Shown here: positions 34,027 to 43,098 of the stretch, piece after piece | Layout: the number at the start of each line of letters is the position of its first letter | Position numbering within the stretch: the stretch's first letter is position 1 | NCBI RefSeq assembly: GCF_001428065.1 | Contig: NZ_LMSE01000002.1 | Location: 1,374,628-1,430,482, forward strand | DNA length: 55,855 nucleotides | Reading direction: 5' to 3' | Source of the DNA: Nostocoides sp. Soil756 | GTDB taxonomy: Bacteria; Actinomycetota; Actinomycetes; Actinomycetales; Dermatophilaceae | Translations under genes and position numbers: made by a program | Notes under the pieces: generated by a model | Told to the model about the DNA's origin: nothing | The model's database searches: none | The model's input: the letters and a program-made list of their open reading frames with translations, nothing else

Positions 34027-35814
34027 TCAGTCCTTCGTCTTCTGGTCGGTCTCGTCGAGCAGAGCCCTCTCCTCGATATCGGCCGGGCCGAGCGCCGAGA
34101 CGAGCGAGCTCTGCTGGGAGGCCTTGGCCTCCGGGTGCACCAGGCTGGCCGGGGCCGCCTCGGGGTGGTGCAGGTCGAACGCAGGGCGCTCGGACCGGAT
34201 CCGCGGGATGCGGTCGAAGTTGTGCCGCGGCGGGGGGCAGGACGTGGCCCACTCCAGCGAGCCGCCGTACCCCCACGGGTCGTCGGACTCGACCAGGGGC
34301 GCGTACTTCCAGGTCTTCCAGATGTTGTAGAAGAACGGCAGCATCGAGGCCCCCAGCAGGAACGCGCCCGCGGTGGAGATCTGGTTGCCGAGGGTGAAGC
34401 CGTCCTCGGGCAGGTAGTCGGCGTACCGACGCGGCATCCCCTGGGCCCCGAGGATGTGCTGGACGAAGAAGGTGGTGTGGAAGCCGATGAACAGCATCCA
34501 GAAGTGGATCTTGCCGAGCTTCTCGTCGAGCATCCGGCCGGTGAGCTTGGGCCACCAGAAGTAGAAGCCCGCGAACATCGCGAACACCACGGTGCCGAAC
34601 ACCACGTAGTGGAAGTGCGCCACCACGAAGTAGCTGTCGGAGAGCTGGAAGTCCAGGGCCGGGCTGGCCAGGATGACCCCGGTGAGGCCGCCGAAGAGGA
34701 AGGTGACCAGGAAGCCGATGGCCCAGTACAGGGGTGTGGCGAACTCGAGCTTGCCGCCCCACATGGTGCCGATCCAGTTGAAGAACTTCACCCCGGTCGG
34801 GACCGCGATCAACATCGTCATGATCGCGAAGAACGGCAGGAGCACCTCTCCGGTGGCGTACATGTGGTGCGCCCACACCGAGACCGACAGCGCGGCGATG
34901 GCGATGGTGGCGTAGACGAGGGTCTTGTACCCGAAGATCGGCTTGCGGGAGAAGACCGGCAGGATCTCGGAGATCAGCCCGAAGAAGGGCAGGGCGATGA
35001 TGTAGACCTCGGGGTGGCCGAAGAACCAGAAGATGTGCTGCCACATCATGGCTCCGCCGCTCTCGGGGGCGAAGATCTGCGCCCCGAAGCGCCGGTCGGC
35101 GCCCAGCGCGAACAGCGCGGCGGCCAGGGCCGGGAACGCGATCAGGACCAGGATCGAGGTGATCAGCACGGTCCAGGTGAAGATCGGCATCCGGAACATC
35201 GTCATCCCGGGGGCGCGCATCGTCAGGATCGTGGTGATGAAGTTGACGGCGCCGAGGATGGTGCCGAAACCACCGAGGGCCAGGCCGAAGACCCACAGGT
35301 CGCCACCGACTCCGGGGCTGTAGGTGCTGTCGGAGAGCGGGGCGTAGGCGAACCAGCCGAAGGCGGCCGCGCCGTTGGGGGTGAGGAAGCCCGCACCGGC
35401 GATGAGGCCGCCGAAGAGGTAGAGCCAGTACGCGAACATGTTCAGGCGCGGGAACGAGACGTCGGGAGCACCGATCTGCAGCGGCATCAGCGCGTTGGCG
35501 AACCCGGCGAACAGGGGCGTCGCGAACAGCAGCAGCATGATCGTGCCGTGCATCGTGAACAGCTGGTTGTACTGGGTGGGGGTGTCGACGATCTGCAGGC
35601 CGGGCTCGGCGAGCTCGGCGCGGATGACCAGCGCCATCAGGCCGCCGAGCAGGAACCAGATGAACGAGGTGATGAAGTAGAGGTTGCCGATGACCTTGTG
35701 GTCGGTGGTGGTGACCCACTTGACGACGATGGAGCCCGGGGCCGTCCGGGGCCGCGCGCGCGTGGTCGTCGTGGTGGTCTCCCGGAACAGCCGGGCGTCG
35801 GAGGCGGTGCTCAT
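34027..35814 (-). CDS. ctaD: Cytochrome c oxidase subunit I (aa3 type)
   Basis: This 595-aa protein has twelve helices with the heme a/a3 and CuB ligands: [11 protein letters not shown] (low-spin heme), [11 protein letters not shown] (CuB His and cross-linked Tyr), WAHHMY (CuB His pair) and [14 protein letters not shown] (heme a3 and a ligands). The K- and D-channel regions look intact. It reduces oxygen to water and pumps protons. It begins 1 nt before the ctaC stop on the minus strand, so translation is tightly coupled. In M. tuberculosis ctaD lies elsewhere, so this three-gene arrangement differs. Confidence 0.97.
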   Translation of the reverse strand: MSTASDARLFRETTTTTTRARPRTAPGSIVVKWVTTTDHKVIGNLYFITSFIWFLLGGLMALVIRAELAEPGLQIVDTPTQYNQLFTMHGTIMLLLFATPLFAGFANALMPLQIGAPDVSFPRLNMFAYWLYLFGGLIAGAGFLTPNGAAAFGWFAYAPLSDSTYSPGVGGDLWVFGLALGGFGTILGAVNFITTILTMRAPGMTMFRMPIFTWTVLITSILVLIAFPALAAALFALGADRRFGAQIFAPESGGAMMWQHIFWFFGHPEVYIIALPFFGLISEILPVFSRKPIFGYKTLVYATIAIAALSVSVWAHHMYATGEVLLPFFAIMTMLIAVPTGVKFFNWIGTMWGGKLEFATPLYWAIGFLVTFLFGGLTGVILASPALDFQLSDSYFVVAHFHYVVFGTVVFAMFAGFYFWWPKLTGRMLDEKLGKIHFWMLFIGFHTTFFVQHILGAQGMPRRYADYLPEDGFTLGNQISTAGAFLLGASMLPFFYNIWKTWKYAPLVESDDPWGYGGSLEWATSCPPPRHNFDRIPRIRSERPAFDLHHPEAAPASLVHPEAKASQQSSLVSALGPADIEERALLDETDQKTKD

Positions 35815-35815
35815 G

Positions 35816-36706
35816 TCAGTTCCCTCCGGTGGGGATGGCCTGGCCGTTCATCAGCGGCGAACGGTTCAGGGTGTTGTCGAGCAACCCCGTCTGGCCGGCG
35901 GCTCGCAGGTCGGCGAGGTGGGCGTCGTACTCCTGGCGGGAGACGACCTTGACGTTGAAGAGCATCTGCGAGTGGTAGGCCCCGCACAGCTCGGCGCACT
36001 TGCCCTTGAACCCCCCCTCCTGGGTGGGCACGACCTGGAACCGGTTGACCCGGCCCGGGATCATGTCCATCTTCTGGAGGAAGGCGGGGATCCAGAACGA
36101 GTGGTTGACGTCGCGGGTGGTGAGCACGAACTCGGTGCGCTCGTTCACCGGCAGGTACAGGGTGGGGATGGTCTTCTCGGCGCCCGGCTCACCGGTGAGG
36201 ATGGCCTGGGTGCCCACCTCGTGCACGTTGGCCTCGATGTAGTTGAAGTCCCAGCTCCACTGCTTGCCGATGACGTTGATGGTGACGTCGGGCTTGGTCG
36301 AGGTGTCGACCAGCGCGGCCTCGTCACGGGCGGTGTAGTAGAAGAACACCACCACCATGAGCATCGGGACCACGGTGTAGAGGATCTCGATCGGGATGTT
36401 GTAGCGGAGCTGCACGGGCAGCTCGTGGTCGTCCTTCTTGCGGCGGTAGGCCACCAGGCACCAGACGATCAGGCCGATGACCACGAGGCCGACACCGATG
36501 AGGGTGATCCACGCGCCGATCCACAACGTGGTGACCCGCTCACCCCCCTCGGTGACGGCGTGCGGGAGCCATCCGGAGGATGCGGTACCGCGCAGGTTGC
36601 CGCTCGCACAGCCACCGAGCGCGGTGGCGGTCAGGGCGCCGACGGCGGCCCAGGTGCCCAGTCGGCGTCCGGGGCGTCGGGCCGAGATGAGGTCGTGCTG
36701 GCGCAC
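35816..36706 (-). CDS. ctaC: Cytochrome c oxidase subunit II (lipoprotein, CuA)
   Basis: This 296-aa protein has a signal segment ending in TATALGGC with a lipobox Cys at residue 33, and two membrane helices ([20 protein letters not shown] and [18 protein letters not shown]). A periplasmic-side cupredoxin domain has the CuA ligands in [13 protein letters not shown]. It receives electrons from QcrC. The GTG at 36706 has a gaaggg site. A TACTGT hexamer on the minus strand around 36750 could be the operon -10. It is divergent from the desulfurase-like gene. Confidence 0.95.
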   Translation of the reverse strand: MRQHDLISARRPGRRLGTWAAVGALTATALGGCASGNLRGTASSGWLPHAVTEGGERVTTLWIGAWITLIGVGLVVIGLIVWCLVAYRRKKDDHELPVQLRYNIPIEILYTVVPMLMVVVFFYYTARDEAALVDTSTKPDVTINVIGKQWSWDFNYIEANVHEVGTQAILTGEPGAEKTIPTLYLPVNERTEFVLTTRDVNHSFWIPAFLQKMDMIPGRVNRFQVVPTQEGGFKGKCAELCGAYHSQMLFNVKVVSRQEYDAHLADLRAAGQTGLLDNTLNRSPLMNGQAIPTGGN

Positions 36707-36785
36707 CGCTTCACCCTTCGGTCGGGAGGTGGACGAACGGGTCAAACAGTACTGCACCCTCGTGAGGACGGGCAGGCAGGGGGGC

Positions 36786-36791
36786 TACCGT
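36786..36791 (+). promoter_or_regulatory. Putative -10 element of the desulfurase-like gene
   Basis: TACCGT, 6-nt spacer, GTG 36798. It shares a 91-bp divergent region with ctaC. Confidence 0.5.
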
Positions 36792-36797
36792 CGACGC

Positions 36798-37985
36798 GTG
36801 GCGCACACCAGCGTTGAACCTTCCCGCTCCGACGCGGACGGCACCGGCGCCCCCGGCGCGGCGGCCGGCCTGCTCGACGCCACCCGCGGTCCCCTGCATC
36901 CCCTCGCAGCCGCCACCCTCGCGGCCGCCCTCGACGTGGGGTGGGCCGACCCCGCCGCCCGCCACGCGCCGGGGCGCCGAGCCCGGTCGCTGCTGGACAC
37001 CGCACGGGAGGTCCTGGCCACGGCGATGGGGGTGCGCCCCGAGGAGCTGTCGGTGCACGCCAGCGCCGAGGAAGCCCTGGCGCTGGGGCTCGACGGGCTG
37101 CGGCACGCGCGGCGCCGGTCCGGCACCGCGGTCGTGGCCGCGCCGGTGGAGCGCTCGGTGGTGCTCCTGCGAGCCGGCGACGGTGAGCAGCCGTCGGTCT
37201 CGCCCTCGGGCCGGGTCGACCCCGGGTCCTTCGGTCGCGCGCTGACCGGGCCCGGCGTCGCCGCGGCGGTGCTGCAGACGGCCAACGGCGAGGTCGGCAC
37301 CCGTCAGCCGGTCGACGAGGTGGCTGCCGCGGCCCGTGCCGCGGGGGTGCCGCTGCTGGTCGACGCCACCGCGTCCCTGGGCCGCGACCCCCTGCCGCGC
37401 CTGGGCGACGTGGTGGTGGCGGACGCCGCGTCCTTCGGCGGGCCCCCGCTCGGGCTCCTCGCGGTCCGCGCCGGCACCCGGTGGGGGCTGCCCGGCCCGC
37501 GGCTGCCGGCCGAGCAGGGCCGGGCCGGGGCCTCGCCCTGGGTCCCCCTGGTGCTGGCCGCCGCCGAGGCCTGGCGCCAGTCCGAGCCCGCAGGTGCCGC
37601 CGACGCCGGCCGGGCCGCCGCGCTGGTCGAGCGGATCCGCGCGACCGCGGCGTCGGTGCCCGACGTGGAGGTGGTCGGCGACCCCACCGACCGCCTCCCC
37701 CACGTCGTCACCTTCAGCGTGCTCTTCGCCGACGGCGAGGTCCTCGTCGACGAGCTGGCGCGCCACGGCCTGGCGGTCGGGTCGGGCTCGGCCTGCACGT
37801 CGAGCGCGCTGCGCCCGAGCCACGTGCTGGCCGCGCTCGGGGTGCTGACCCACGGCAACGTGCGCGTGGTGCTGCCCACCGAGGCGGTGGCACCCGCGCG
37901 GGCCGCCGACGTCGAGCGCCTGTGTGCCCTGCTCCCCGGTGTCGTCACCGACGTCCGGCGCCGGCTCGGGACCCTCGACCTGTGA
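36798..37985 (+). CDS. Cysteine desulfurase-like (class V aminotransferase fold) protein lacking the PLP lysine
   Basis: This 395-aa protein follows the NifS/IscS plan: LLDATRGPLHPLAAATL at the N-terminus, TANGEVGTRQPVDEVAA, the cofactor-pairing region LLVDATASLGR, and the mobile-loop Cys in VGSGSACTSSALRPSHV (about residue 332). Where IscS has the His-Lys that forms the Schiff base, this protein reads ADAASFGGPPLGLLAV with no lysine, so normal PLP catalysis looks impossible. It overlaps the downstream TusA-like gene (GTGA). It may be a sulfur carrier or scaffold. A role in oxidase or Fe-S assembly is suggested only by the neighbouring ctaC. Confidence 0.8.
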   Translation: MAHTSVEPSRSDADGTGAPGAAAGLLDATRGPLHPLAAATLAAALDVGWADPAARHAPGRRARSLLDTAREVLATAMGVRPEELSVHASAEEALALGLDGLRHARRRSGTAVVAAPVERSVVLLRAGDGEQPSVSPSGRVDPGSFGRALTGPGVAAAVLQTANGEVGTRQPVDEVAAAARAAGVPLLVDATASLGRDPLPRLGDVVVADAASFGGPPLGLLAVRAGTRWGLPGPRLPAEQGRAGASPWVPLVLAAAEAWRQSEPAGAADAGRAAALVERIRATAASVPDVEVVGDPTDRLPHVVTFSVLFADGEVLVDELARHGLAVGSGSACTSSALRPSHVLAALGVLTHGNVRVVLPTEAVAPARAADVERLCALLPGVVTDVRRRLGTLDL

Positions 37986-38308
37986 GCACCCTCGACGGGC
38001 CGGTGAGCCCCCCCGTGGTGGTCGACGCGCGCGGCACCCGCTGCCCCACCCCGGTCATCCGCGCCGCCCGGGCCGCCCGCGGGAGGGCCGCCGGCAGCGT
38101 GCTCGTCCTGCTGGCCGACGACGAGGCGGCGCGCTCCGACGTCCCGGCCTGGGGCCGGATGCGCGGACACGCGGTGGTGCTCGAGAGCGAGGCGGACTGG
38201 ACGCGCTACACCGTCGTGCTCGGGGGCTCCGGGTCCGCCTGCGCGGCACCCCGGCCGGCGCGGAGCACCGACACCGGCAGCGGCTCGACCGACGCCAGGT
38301 CGACCTGA
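37982..38308 (+). CDS. TusA/SirA-like sulfur carrier protein
   Basis: This 108-aa protein has the sulfur-carrier motif DARGTRCPTPVIRAARA (CPxP, Cys about residue 21) and the alternating strands of the TusA fold (SVLVLLADDEAARSD, GHAVVLES). The C-terminal 25 residues are a low-complexity extension that overlaps the convergent aat gene. The GTG start overlaps the preceding TGA, indicating coupling with the desulfurase-like protein. It is likely a persulfide acceptor; the final sulfur acceptor is unknown. Confidence 0.85.
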   Translation: MSTLDGPVSPPVVVDARGTRCPTPVIRAARAARGRAAGSVLVLLADDEAARSDVPAWGRMRGHAVVLESEADWTRYTVVLGGSGSACAAPRPARSTDTGSGSTDARST

Positions 38309-38967
38309 GGGGCCCGCAGCGCCTCGGCCAGCCGGGCCAGGTACGTCTCGCGGGGCCACTCCTGCGCGCCCATCCGCCGCAGGTGGTCGGTGGCCCACTG
38401 CACGTCGACCAGCCGGCGCGGGTCACCGTCGGCGTGGAAGCGGGAGGCCAGGCCCACCAGGGCGACCTTGGAGGCGTCGCGGACCCGGTGGAACATCGAC
38501 TCCCCCGCGAACAGGCCCCCGATCGACACCCCGTACAGGCCACCGACCAGGCGTCCGTCCTGACGCACCTCGACGCTGTGCGCCCAGCCCAGCTCGTGCA
38601 GCGCGAGGTATGCGGCCTCGACCTCGGGGGTGATCCAGCGACCGTCGCGGGCGGGGTCGGCGCAGCCCTGGACGACCTCGGCGAACGCGGTGTCGACGGT
38701 GACGTCGAAACGGCCGAGGACCTTGCGCAGGGACGGGCGCACCCGCAGCGCCCCGGCCGGGACGACCCCGCGCGGGTCGGGCGACCACCAGCCCAGCGTG
38801 CCGTGACCGTGGCGGCCCAGCCCCATCGGGAAGAGCCCCAGCCGGTAGGCCGCGAGCAGCGTCCCGGGCTCGAGGTCGGCGCCGGCCGCCACGAGGTCGT
38901 CGCCCGGGGTGGCCCGGGCCGCGTCGAGCAGCCAGGGGCTGGGCGGCGGCTCGACCGGAGGGAACAC
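38206..38967 (-). CDS. aat: Leucyl/phenylalanyl-tRNA-protein transferase
   Basis: This 253-aa protein transfers Leu/Phe from tRNA to N-terminal Arg/Lys residues, marking proteins for ClpAP/ClpS degradation. It shows AAYRLGLFPMG, TLGWWSPDPRGVVP, GRWITPEVEAAYLALHELG, HSVEVRQDGRLVGGLYG and GLFAGESMFHR, all conserved family blocks. The GTG at 38967 is the first plausible start after the PfkB stop. The last 20 residues are a nonconserved tail overlapping tusA by 103 bp. It is likely co-transcribed with the upstream kinase gene. Confidence 0.9.
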   Translation of the reverse strand: MFPPVEPPPSPWLLDAARATPGDDLVAAGADLEPGTLLAAYRLGLFPMGLGRHGHGTLGWWSPDPRGVVPAGALRVRPSLRKVLGRFDVTVDTAFAEVVQGCADPARDGRWITPEVEAAYLALHELGWAHSVEVRQDGRLVGGLYGVSIGGLFAGESMFHRVRDASKVALVGLASRFHADGDPRRLVDVQWATDHLRRMGAQEWPRETYLARLAEALRAPQVDLASVEPLPVSVLRAGRGAAQADPEPPSTTV

Positions 38968-38981
38968 CGTCGCCGGCGCCG

Positions 38982-39965
38982 TCAGTCGCGAGCGCAGCGC
39001 ACGACGGGGGCGATCTCGGCCGCGGCGTCGTCGCCGTAGGCGGTGGCGACGCGCTCGAGGACCCCGGTGCGGGTGACGGTGTACTCCTGGGTCCCCACCG
39101 TCTCGAGGACGTAGGTGGCCAGCACCGAGCCGATCTGGGCGCAGCGCTCGTGGCCGAGGCCGCCCGCCAGCCCGACCAGGAAGCCGGCCCGGAAGGCGTC
39201 GCCCACGCCGGTGGGGTCGACCCGGGCGACATCGCCGGCCACGGGCACGTGGATGGGCTCCTGCCCGCGGGTGCGGATGTCGGCGCCGTCCTTGCCCCGG
39301 GTGATGACGCGGGTCGTCACCCGGTCGTCGATCTCGTCCTGGCTCCACCCGGTCTTGGTCGAGGTCAGGTGCGACTCGTACTCGTTGGTGAAGAGGTAGT
39401 CGGCCCGGTCGACGAGCTTGCGGATGAACGGGCCGTCGGCGAAGGCCAGCTGCTGGGAGGGGTCGGCCACGAAGGGGATGCCCCGGTCACGGCACTCGTC
39501 GGTGTGGCGCAGCATCGCGTCGGGGTCGTCGGCGCCGATGAGCACCAGGTCCATGCCCCACCGCTCGTGGATGGGCCCGAGCTCGATCATCCGCGCCTCG
39601 GACATGGCCCCGGCGTAGAACGTGGCGATCTGCGCCATGTCGTCGTCGGTGGTGCACACGAAGCGCGCGGTGTGGTGGGTCGAGGAGATGTGGACGTGTT
39701 CGGTGATGACGCCGTGGCGGGTCAGCCAGCTGCGGTAGTCGCCGAAGTCCTCACCGGCGGCGCCGATGAGCAGCGGACGCGCGCCGAGGACGGCCATCCC
39801 GAAGCAGATGTTGCCGGCGATGCCACCCCGCCGGATCTCGAGCCGGTCGGCCAGGAAGCTGACCGAGATCTTGTCGAGCTGCTCGACGACGAGGGAGTCG
39901 GCGAACCGCCCGCGGAAGGTCATGAGGTGGTCGGTCGCGATGGACCCGGTGACGGCGATCTGCAC
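38982..39965 (-). CDS. PfkB-family carbohydrate/nucleoside kinase (AdoK-like)
   Basis: This 327-aa ribokinase-fold protein begins with MQIAVTGSIATDHLMTFRGR and ends its active site with VDPTGVGDAFRAGFLVGLAG, carrying the catalytic Asp and anion hole. The segment GGIAGNICFGMAVLG is the first PfkB signature. It resembles and is syntenic with M. tuberculosis Rv2202c, an adenosine kinase, so adenosine is a reasonable substrate guess. The GTG at 39965 is 6 nt after a minus-strand TAGGTT hexamer. Confidence 0.88.
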   Translation of the reverse strand: MQIAVTGSIATDHLMTFRGRFADSLVVEQLDKISVSFLADRLEIRRGGIAGNICFGMAVLGARPLLIGAAGEDFGDYRSWLTRHGVITEHVHISSTHHTARFVCTTDDDMAQIATFYAGAMSEARMIELGPIHERWGMDLVLIGADDPDAMLRHTDECRDRGIPFVADPSQQLAFADGPFIRKLVDRADYLFTNEYESHLTSTKTGWSQDEIDDRVTTRVITRGKDGADIRTRGQEPIHVPVAGDVARVDPTGVGDAFRAGFLVGLAGGLGHERCAQIGSVLATYVLETVGTQEYTVTRTGVLERVATAYGDDAAAEIAPVVRCARD

Positions 39966-39971
39966 CCGTGC

Positions 39972-39977
39972 AACCTA
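39972..39977 (-). promoter_or_regulatory. Putative -10 element of the PfkB kinase gene
   Basis: TAGGTT on the minus strand, 6 nt before GTG 39965. It is immediately downstream of the IscA-gene hairpin. Confidence 0.45.
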
Positions 39978-39995
39978 CCCGGCCCCGGAGACGAC

Positions 39996-40034
39996 GACGG
40001 GCCCGGACCATCGCGAGGATGGACCGGGCCCGTC
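39996..40034 (-). terminator. Hairpin downstream of the IscA-type gene
   Basis: Arms gacgggcccgg and ccgggcccgtc (11 bp), an A-A mismatch, then ccatc/gatgg (5 bp) and loop gcgag. It starts 11 nt after the stop codon read on the minus strand. Confidence 0.75.
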
Positions 40035-40045
40035 GGGGCGCTGGG

Positions 40046-40414
40046 TCAGCTGAAGCTGTCGCCGCAGGCGCAGGAGCTGCCCGCGTTGGGGTTGTCGATG
40101 GTGAACCCCTGCTTCTCGATGGTGTCGGAGAAGTCGATGGTGGCGCCCTCGAGGTACGGGGCGCTCATCCGGTCGACGACGACCTCGACCCCGCCGAAGT
40201 CGCGCACGAGGTCACCGTCGAGGGTGCGCTCGTCGAAGTAGAGCTGGTAGATGAGCCCCGAGCAGCCACCGGGCTGCACGCCCACGCGGAGGCGAAGGTC
40301 GTCGCGACCCTCCTGCGAGAGCAGGGAGGCGACCTTGGTGGACGCCACGTCGGTGAGGAGGACGCCATGCGTCGCGGTCTCGGTGGCCTCGGTGGTCTGG
40401 AGCTGGTCGCTCAT
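40046..40414 (-). CDS. HesB/IscA/ErpA-type iron-sulfur cluster insertion protein
   Basis: This 122-aa A-type carrier has the three conserved cysteines in QPGGCSGLIY and SSCACGDS. It also has the family segments LTDVASTKVASLL, LRVGVQPGG, VVVDRMSAPYLEGATIDF and FTIDNPNAG. It should bind and hand over Fe-S clusters. The ATG has an aaggag site 9 nt upstream. It is single-gene between glycerate kinase and the PfkB kinase, matching Rv2204c. Its closeness to nadA, an Fe-S enzyme, may be relevant. Confidence 0.92.
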   Translation of the reverse strand: MSDQLQTTEATETATHGVLLTDVASTKVASLLSQEGRDDLRLRVGVQPGGCSGLIYQLYFDERTLDGDLVRDFGGVEVVVDRMSAPYLEGATIDFSDTIEKQGFTIDNPNAGSSCACGDSFS

Positions 40415-40548
40415 GCGAGGACTCCTTGAGTCTGTGGTGGTGATGGCCGGTGGGCCTGGTGCTGCGTCCAACCCCGGATCGGCCTCCGGTGTTCCCGGAT
40501 GGTCCCACTGTACGTCGCAGGTCCGACCTGCGCGCCGGGGGCCGCCGG

Positions 40549-41715
40549 TCAGCGGGCGGGCGACCAGGTGCGCGCCACCCGGGCGGTGCGCGCCTCGAGG
40601 GTCGCGACCGGGTCGGCGACCATGGCCTCGAGCTCGCGCGCGGTGCCGGCCACGGCGTAGCAGCCGGCCAGCCCGAGGGCCATCGTCTCGCGGCGCCCGA
40701 CCAGGGACTCGCCGGCCACGCACACGACGGGGCGGGCGGTCTCGAGGGTCGCTTCGGCGACCCCGGAGACGACCGAGCCCCGGAGCGCGGTCCAGTCGAG
40801 GCGGCCGGTACCGGTGACGACGAGGTCACTGCCCGCGGCCGCCACCGCGAAGCCGCTGACCCGCAGCACCTCCGCCACGGCGCCCACCGGCCGGGCGCCG
40901 AGGGCCAGCAGCGCGTACCCCAGTCCCCCGGCGGCGCCGGCGCCCGGCTCGCGGTCGAGCCGGCGTGGGCGCCCGGTGAGCAGGTCCAGGGGCGGGTCGG
41001 GCAGGGAGCGGGCCAGCACGTCGGTGAAGTGGCCGAGCGCGAACTCGAGGCGCTGGGCGAGGTCGGGCGAGGCGCCCTTGCGCGGGGCCTCCACGGCGCT
41101 GGTCCCCGACAGGCCGAGCAGCGGGGTCTCCTCGTCGGTGGCGAGGACGAGCTCGACCCCGGAGAGCCGGTCGAGCACCGAGGGGAGGCCGAGCAGCGCG
41201 TCGGGCGGGGCGTCGGCGAGTGCCAACCCACCGCGGGCCAGCACCGAGCTGGGCCCGGCGCCCAGGGCGGCCAGCATCCCGGCCCCGGCGTCGTTGGTCG
41301 CCCCGCCACCGACCCCCAGGACGATGCGGGTGGCGCCCTCGGCCAGCGCGGCCTCGAGCAGCTGCCCGACGCCCCAGGTGCTGGTGATGCCGGGGTCGCG
41401 CTCGTCGGCCGCGAGCAGGTGCAGCCCGCTCGCCTGCGAGGTCTCGATCCACGCCGTGCGGCGGTGGCCCTCGTCGACGACCAGGACCGCGGCCGGCACC
41501 TCGCGGCCCAGCGGGTCGCTGACCGTGGTGGCCACCGTCATCCCGCCGAGGGCCCGCTGCAGCACGTCGAGGAAGCCGGGGCCGCCGTCGGACAGCGGCA
41601 GGACGCGGACGTCGTCGTGGGGCGCCCCGGCAGCCCAGCCGGCGGCCATCGCGGTGGCCGCCTGGGTCGGGCCGAGGGCGGCCCCGAACCGGTCCGGAGC
41701 GATGAGCACGCGCAC
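40549..41715 (-). CDS. Glycerate kinase (GarK/GlxK family)
   Basis: This 388-aa kinase opens MRVLIAPDRFGAALGPTQAA and has the family blocks VLPLSDGGPGFLDVLQ, VLGVGGGATNDAGAGMLAAL, the EPGAGAAGGLGYALLAL segment and LVVTGTGRLDWTALRG. It phosphorylates D-glycerate to 2- or 3-phosphoglycerate. The GTG at 41715 is 7 nt after a minus-strand TACCCT hexamer. It is divergent from nadA; the 151-bp gap between them contains an 11-bp tandem repeat. Confidence 0.9.
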   Translation of the reverse strand: MRVLIAPDRFGAALGPTQAATAMAAGWAAGAPHDDVRVLPLSDGGPGFLDVLQRALGGMTVATTVSDPLGREVPAAVLVVDEGHRRTAWIETSQASGLHLLAADERDPGITSTWGVGQLLEAALAEGATRIVLGVGGGATNDAGAGMLAALGAGPSSVLARGGLALADAPPDALLGLPSVLDRLSGVELVLATDEETPLLGLSGTSAVEAPRKGASPDLAQRLEFALGHFTDVLARSLPDPPLDLLTGRPRRLDREPGAGAAGGLGYALLALGARPVGAVAEVLRVSGFAVAAAGSDLVVTGTGRLDWTALRGSVVSGVAEATLETARPVVCVAGESLVGRRETMALGLAGCYAVAGTARELEAMVADPVATLEARTARVARTWSPAR

Positions 41716-41722
41716 GTCAGCG

Positions 41723-41728
41723 AGGGTA
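41723..41728 (-). promoter_or_regulatory. Putative -10 element of the glycerate kinase gene
   Basis: TACCCT on the minus strand, 7-nt spacer to GTG 41715. Confidence 0.4.
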
Positions 41729-41773
41729 TCGGTGCCCGCGTGCGCGGCCGCGTCCGCATCCGGTGTCCGTGTC

Positions 41774-41817
41774 CGACGTGCGCCCGACGTGCGCCCGACG
41801 GGCGCCCGATGTCCGCC
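41774..41817. repeat. 11-bp tandem repeat, 4 copies, upstream of nadA
   Basis: Units cgacgtgcgcc, cgacgtgcgcc, cgacgggcgcc and cgatgtccgcc lie head to tail. They end 37 nt before the nadA -10, in the divergent region shared with glycerate kinase. The 11-bp period is close to one helical turn. Confidence 0.85.
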
Positions 41818-41854
41818 CGTGGCCCGTCCCGCCGGAGGTCGACGGTCCGAGGCC

Positions 41855-41860
41855 TACGAT
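41855..41860 (+). promoter_or_regulatory. Putative -10 element of nadA
   Basis: TACGAT, 6-nt spacer cggggc, GTG 41867. Confidence 0.5.
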
Positions 41861-41866
41861 CGGGGC

Positions 41867-43063
41867 GTGACGACCACGACCGGCGCGCCCCGTCCCGCCC
41901 CCCTCCCCCTGCTCGTGCTCGGGCAGGGGCGCGACCTCGAGAGCGAGCGCGGGGTCGAGTGCCCCGGCGACCTGCCCGCGCCCTCCGACCCCGGCCTGGT
42001 CGAGCGCGCCCGCGCCGCCAAGGCCGCCCTGGGCGAGCGGGTCTTCGTCCTCGGCCACCACTACCAGCGCGACGAGGTCATCGAGTTCGCCGACGTCACC
42101 GGCGACTCCTTCAAGCTGGCCAAGGAGGCCGCGGCCCGCCCGGACGCCGAGTACGTCGTGTTCTGCGGAGTGCACTTCATGGCCGAGTCGGCCGACATCC
42201 TCACCGCCGACGGCCAGACGGTCGTCCTGCCCGACCTCGCGGCCGGCTGCTCGATGGCCGACATGGCCGCCATCGACCAGGTGCAGGAGTGCTGGGAGCA
42301 GCTGGCCGAGGCCGGTGTCGCCGAGCGCACCGTGCCGGTCACCTACATGAACTCCTCGGCAGCCATCAAGGCCTTCACCGGCCGGCACGGCGGCACCATC
42401 TGCACCTCCTCCAACGCCCGTACGGCGCTCACCTGGGCCCTCGACCGGGCCGGGGAGGGCGGCAAGGTGCTGTTCCTGCCCGACCAGCACCTGGGCCGCA
42501 ACACCTACGCGCGCGACCTCGGCCGCCCGCTCGAGGACTGCGTGGTCTGGGACCCGCACCGCCCGATGGGGGGCCTCACCCCCGAGCAGCTGCGCGACGC
42601 CACGATGATCCTGTGGCGCGGCCACTGCTCGGTGCACGGCCGCTTCTCGGTGGAGGCGGTCGAGGCCGCCCGCCGCGAGATCCCCGACGTCAAGGTCATC
42701 GTCCACCCCGAGTGCCGCCACGAGGTCGTCGCGCTCGCCGACGAGGTGGGCTCGACCGAGAAGATCATCAGGACCATCGCCGCCGCGCCGGCCGGCACCG
42801 CCTGGGCCGTCGGCACCGAGCTCAACCTCGTGCGCCGGCTGGCCGCGCAGTTCCCCGAGCAGCGGATCGCCTTCCTCGAGAAGAACGTCTGCTACTGCTC
42901 GACGATGAACCGCATCGACCTGCCGCACCTGGTGTGGGCGCTGGAGTCCCTCGTCGAGGGCCGGGTGGTCAACACCATCGCTGTCGACGACGAGACCTCG
43001 CGGTTCGCGCGCGCCGCCCTCGACCAGATGCTCGCGCTACCGGGCGAGACCGCCAAGGACTGA
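41867..43063 (+). CDS. nadA: Quinolinate synthase A
   Basis: This 398-aa Fe-S enzyme condenses iminoaspartate with DHAP to make quinolinate for NAD. It shows FVLGHHYQRDEVIEFADVTG, VVFCGVHFMAESADIL (cluster Cys), TYMNSSAAIKAF, ICTSSNA (cluster Cys), FLPDQHLGRNT and VHPECRHEV (cluster Cys). It is the long actinobacterial form. The GTG at 41867 is supported by the -10 spacing; the open frame extends far upstream without similarity. nadB and nadC are not adjacent here. Confidence 0.95.
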   Translation: MTTTTGAPRPAPLPLLVLGQGRDLESERGVECPGDLPAPSDPGLVERARAAKAALGERVFVLGHHYQRDEVIEFADVTGDSFKLAKEAAARPDAEYVVFCGVHFMAESADILTADGQTVVLPDLAAGCSMADMAAIDQVQECWEQLAEAGVAERTVPVTYMNSSAAIKAFTGRHGGTICTSSNARTALTWALDRAGEGGKVLFLPDQHLGRNTYARDLGRPLEDCVVWDPHRPMGGLTPEQLRDATMILWRGHCSVHGRFSVEAVEAARREIPDVKVIVHPECRHEVVALADEVGSTEKIIRTIAAAPAGTAWAVGTELNLVRRLAAQFPEQRIAFLEKNVCYCSTMNRIDLPHLVWALESLVEGRVVNTIAVDDETSRFARAALDQMLALPGETAKD

Positions 43064-43098
43064 CCCCGGCGCGCGTCGGCGGGGGCCGGCCCGTCCGC

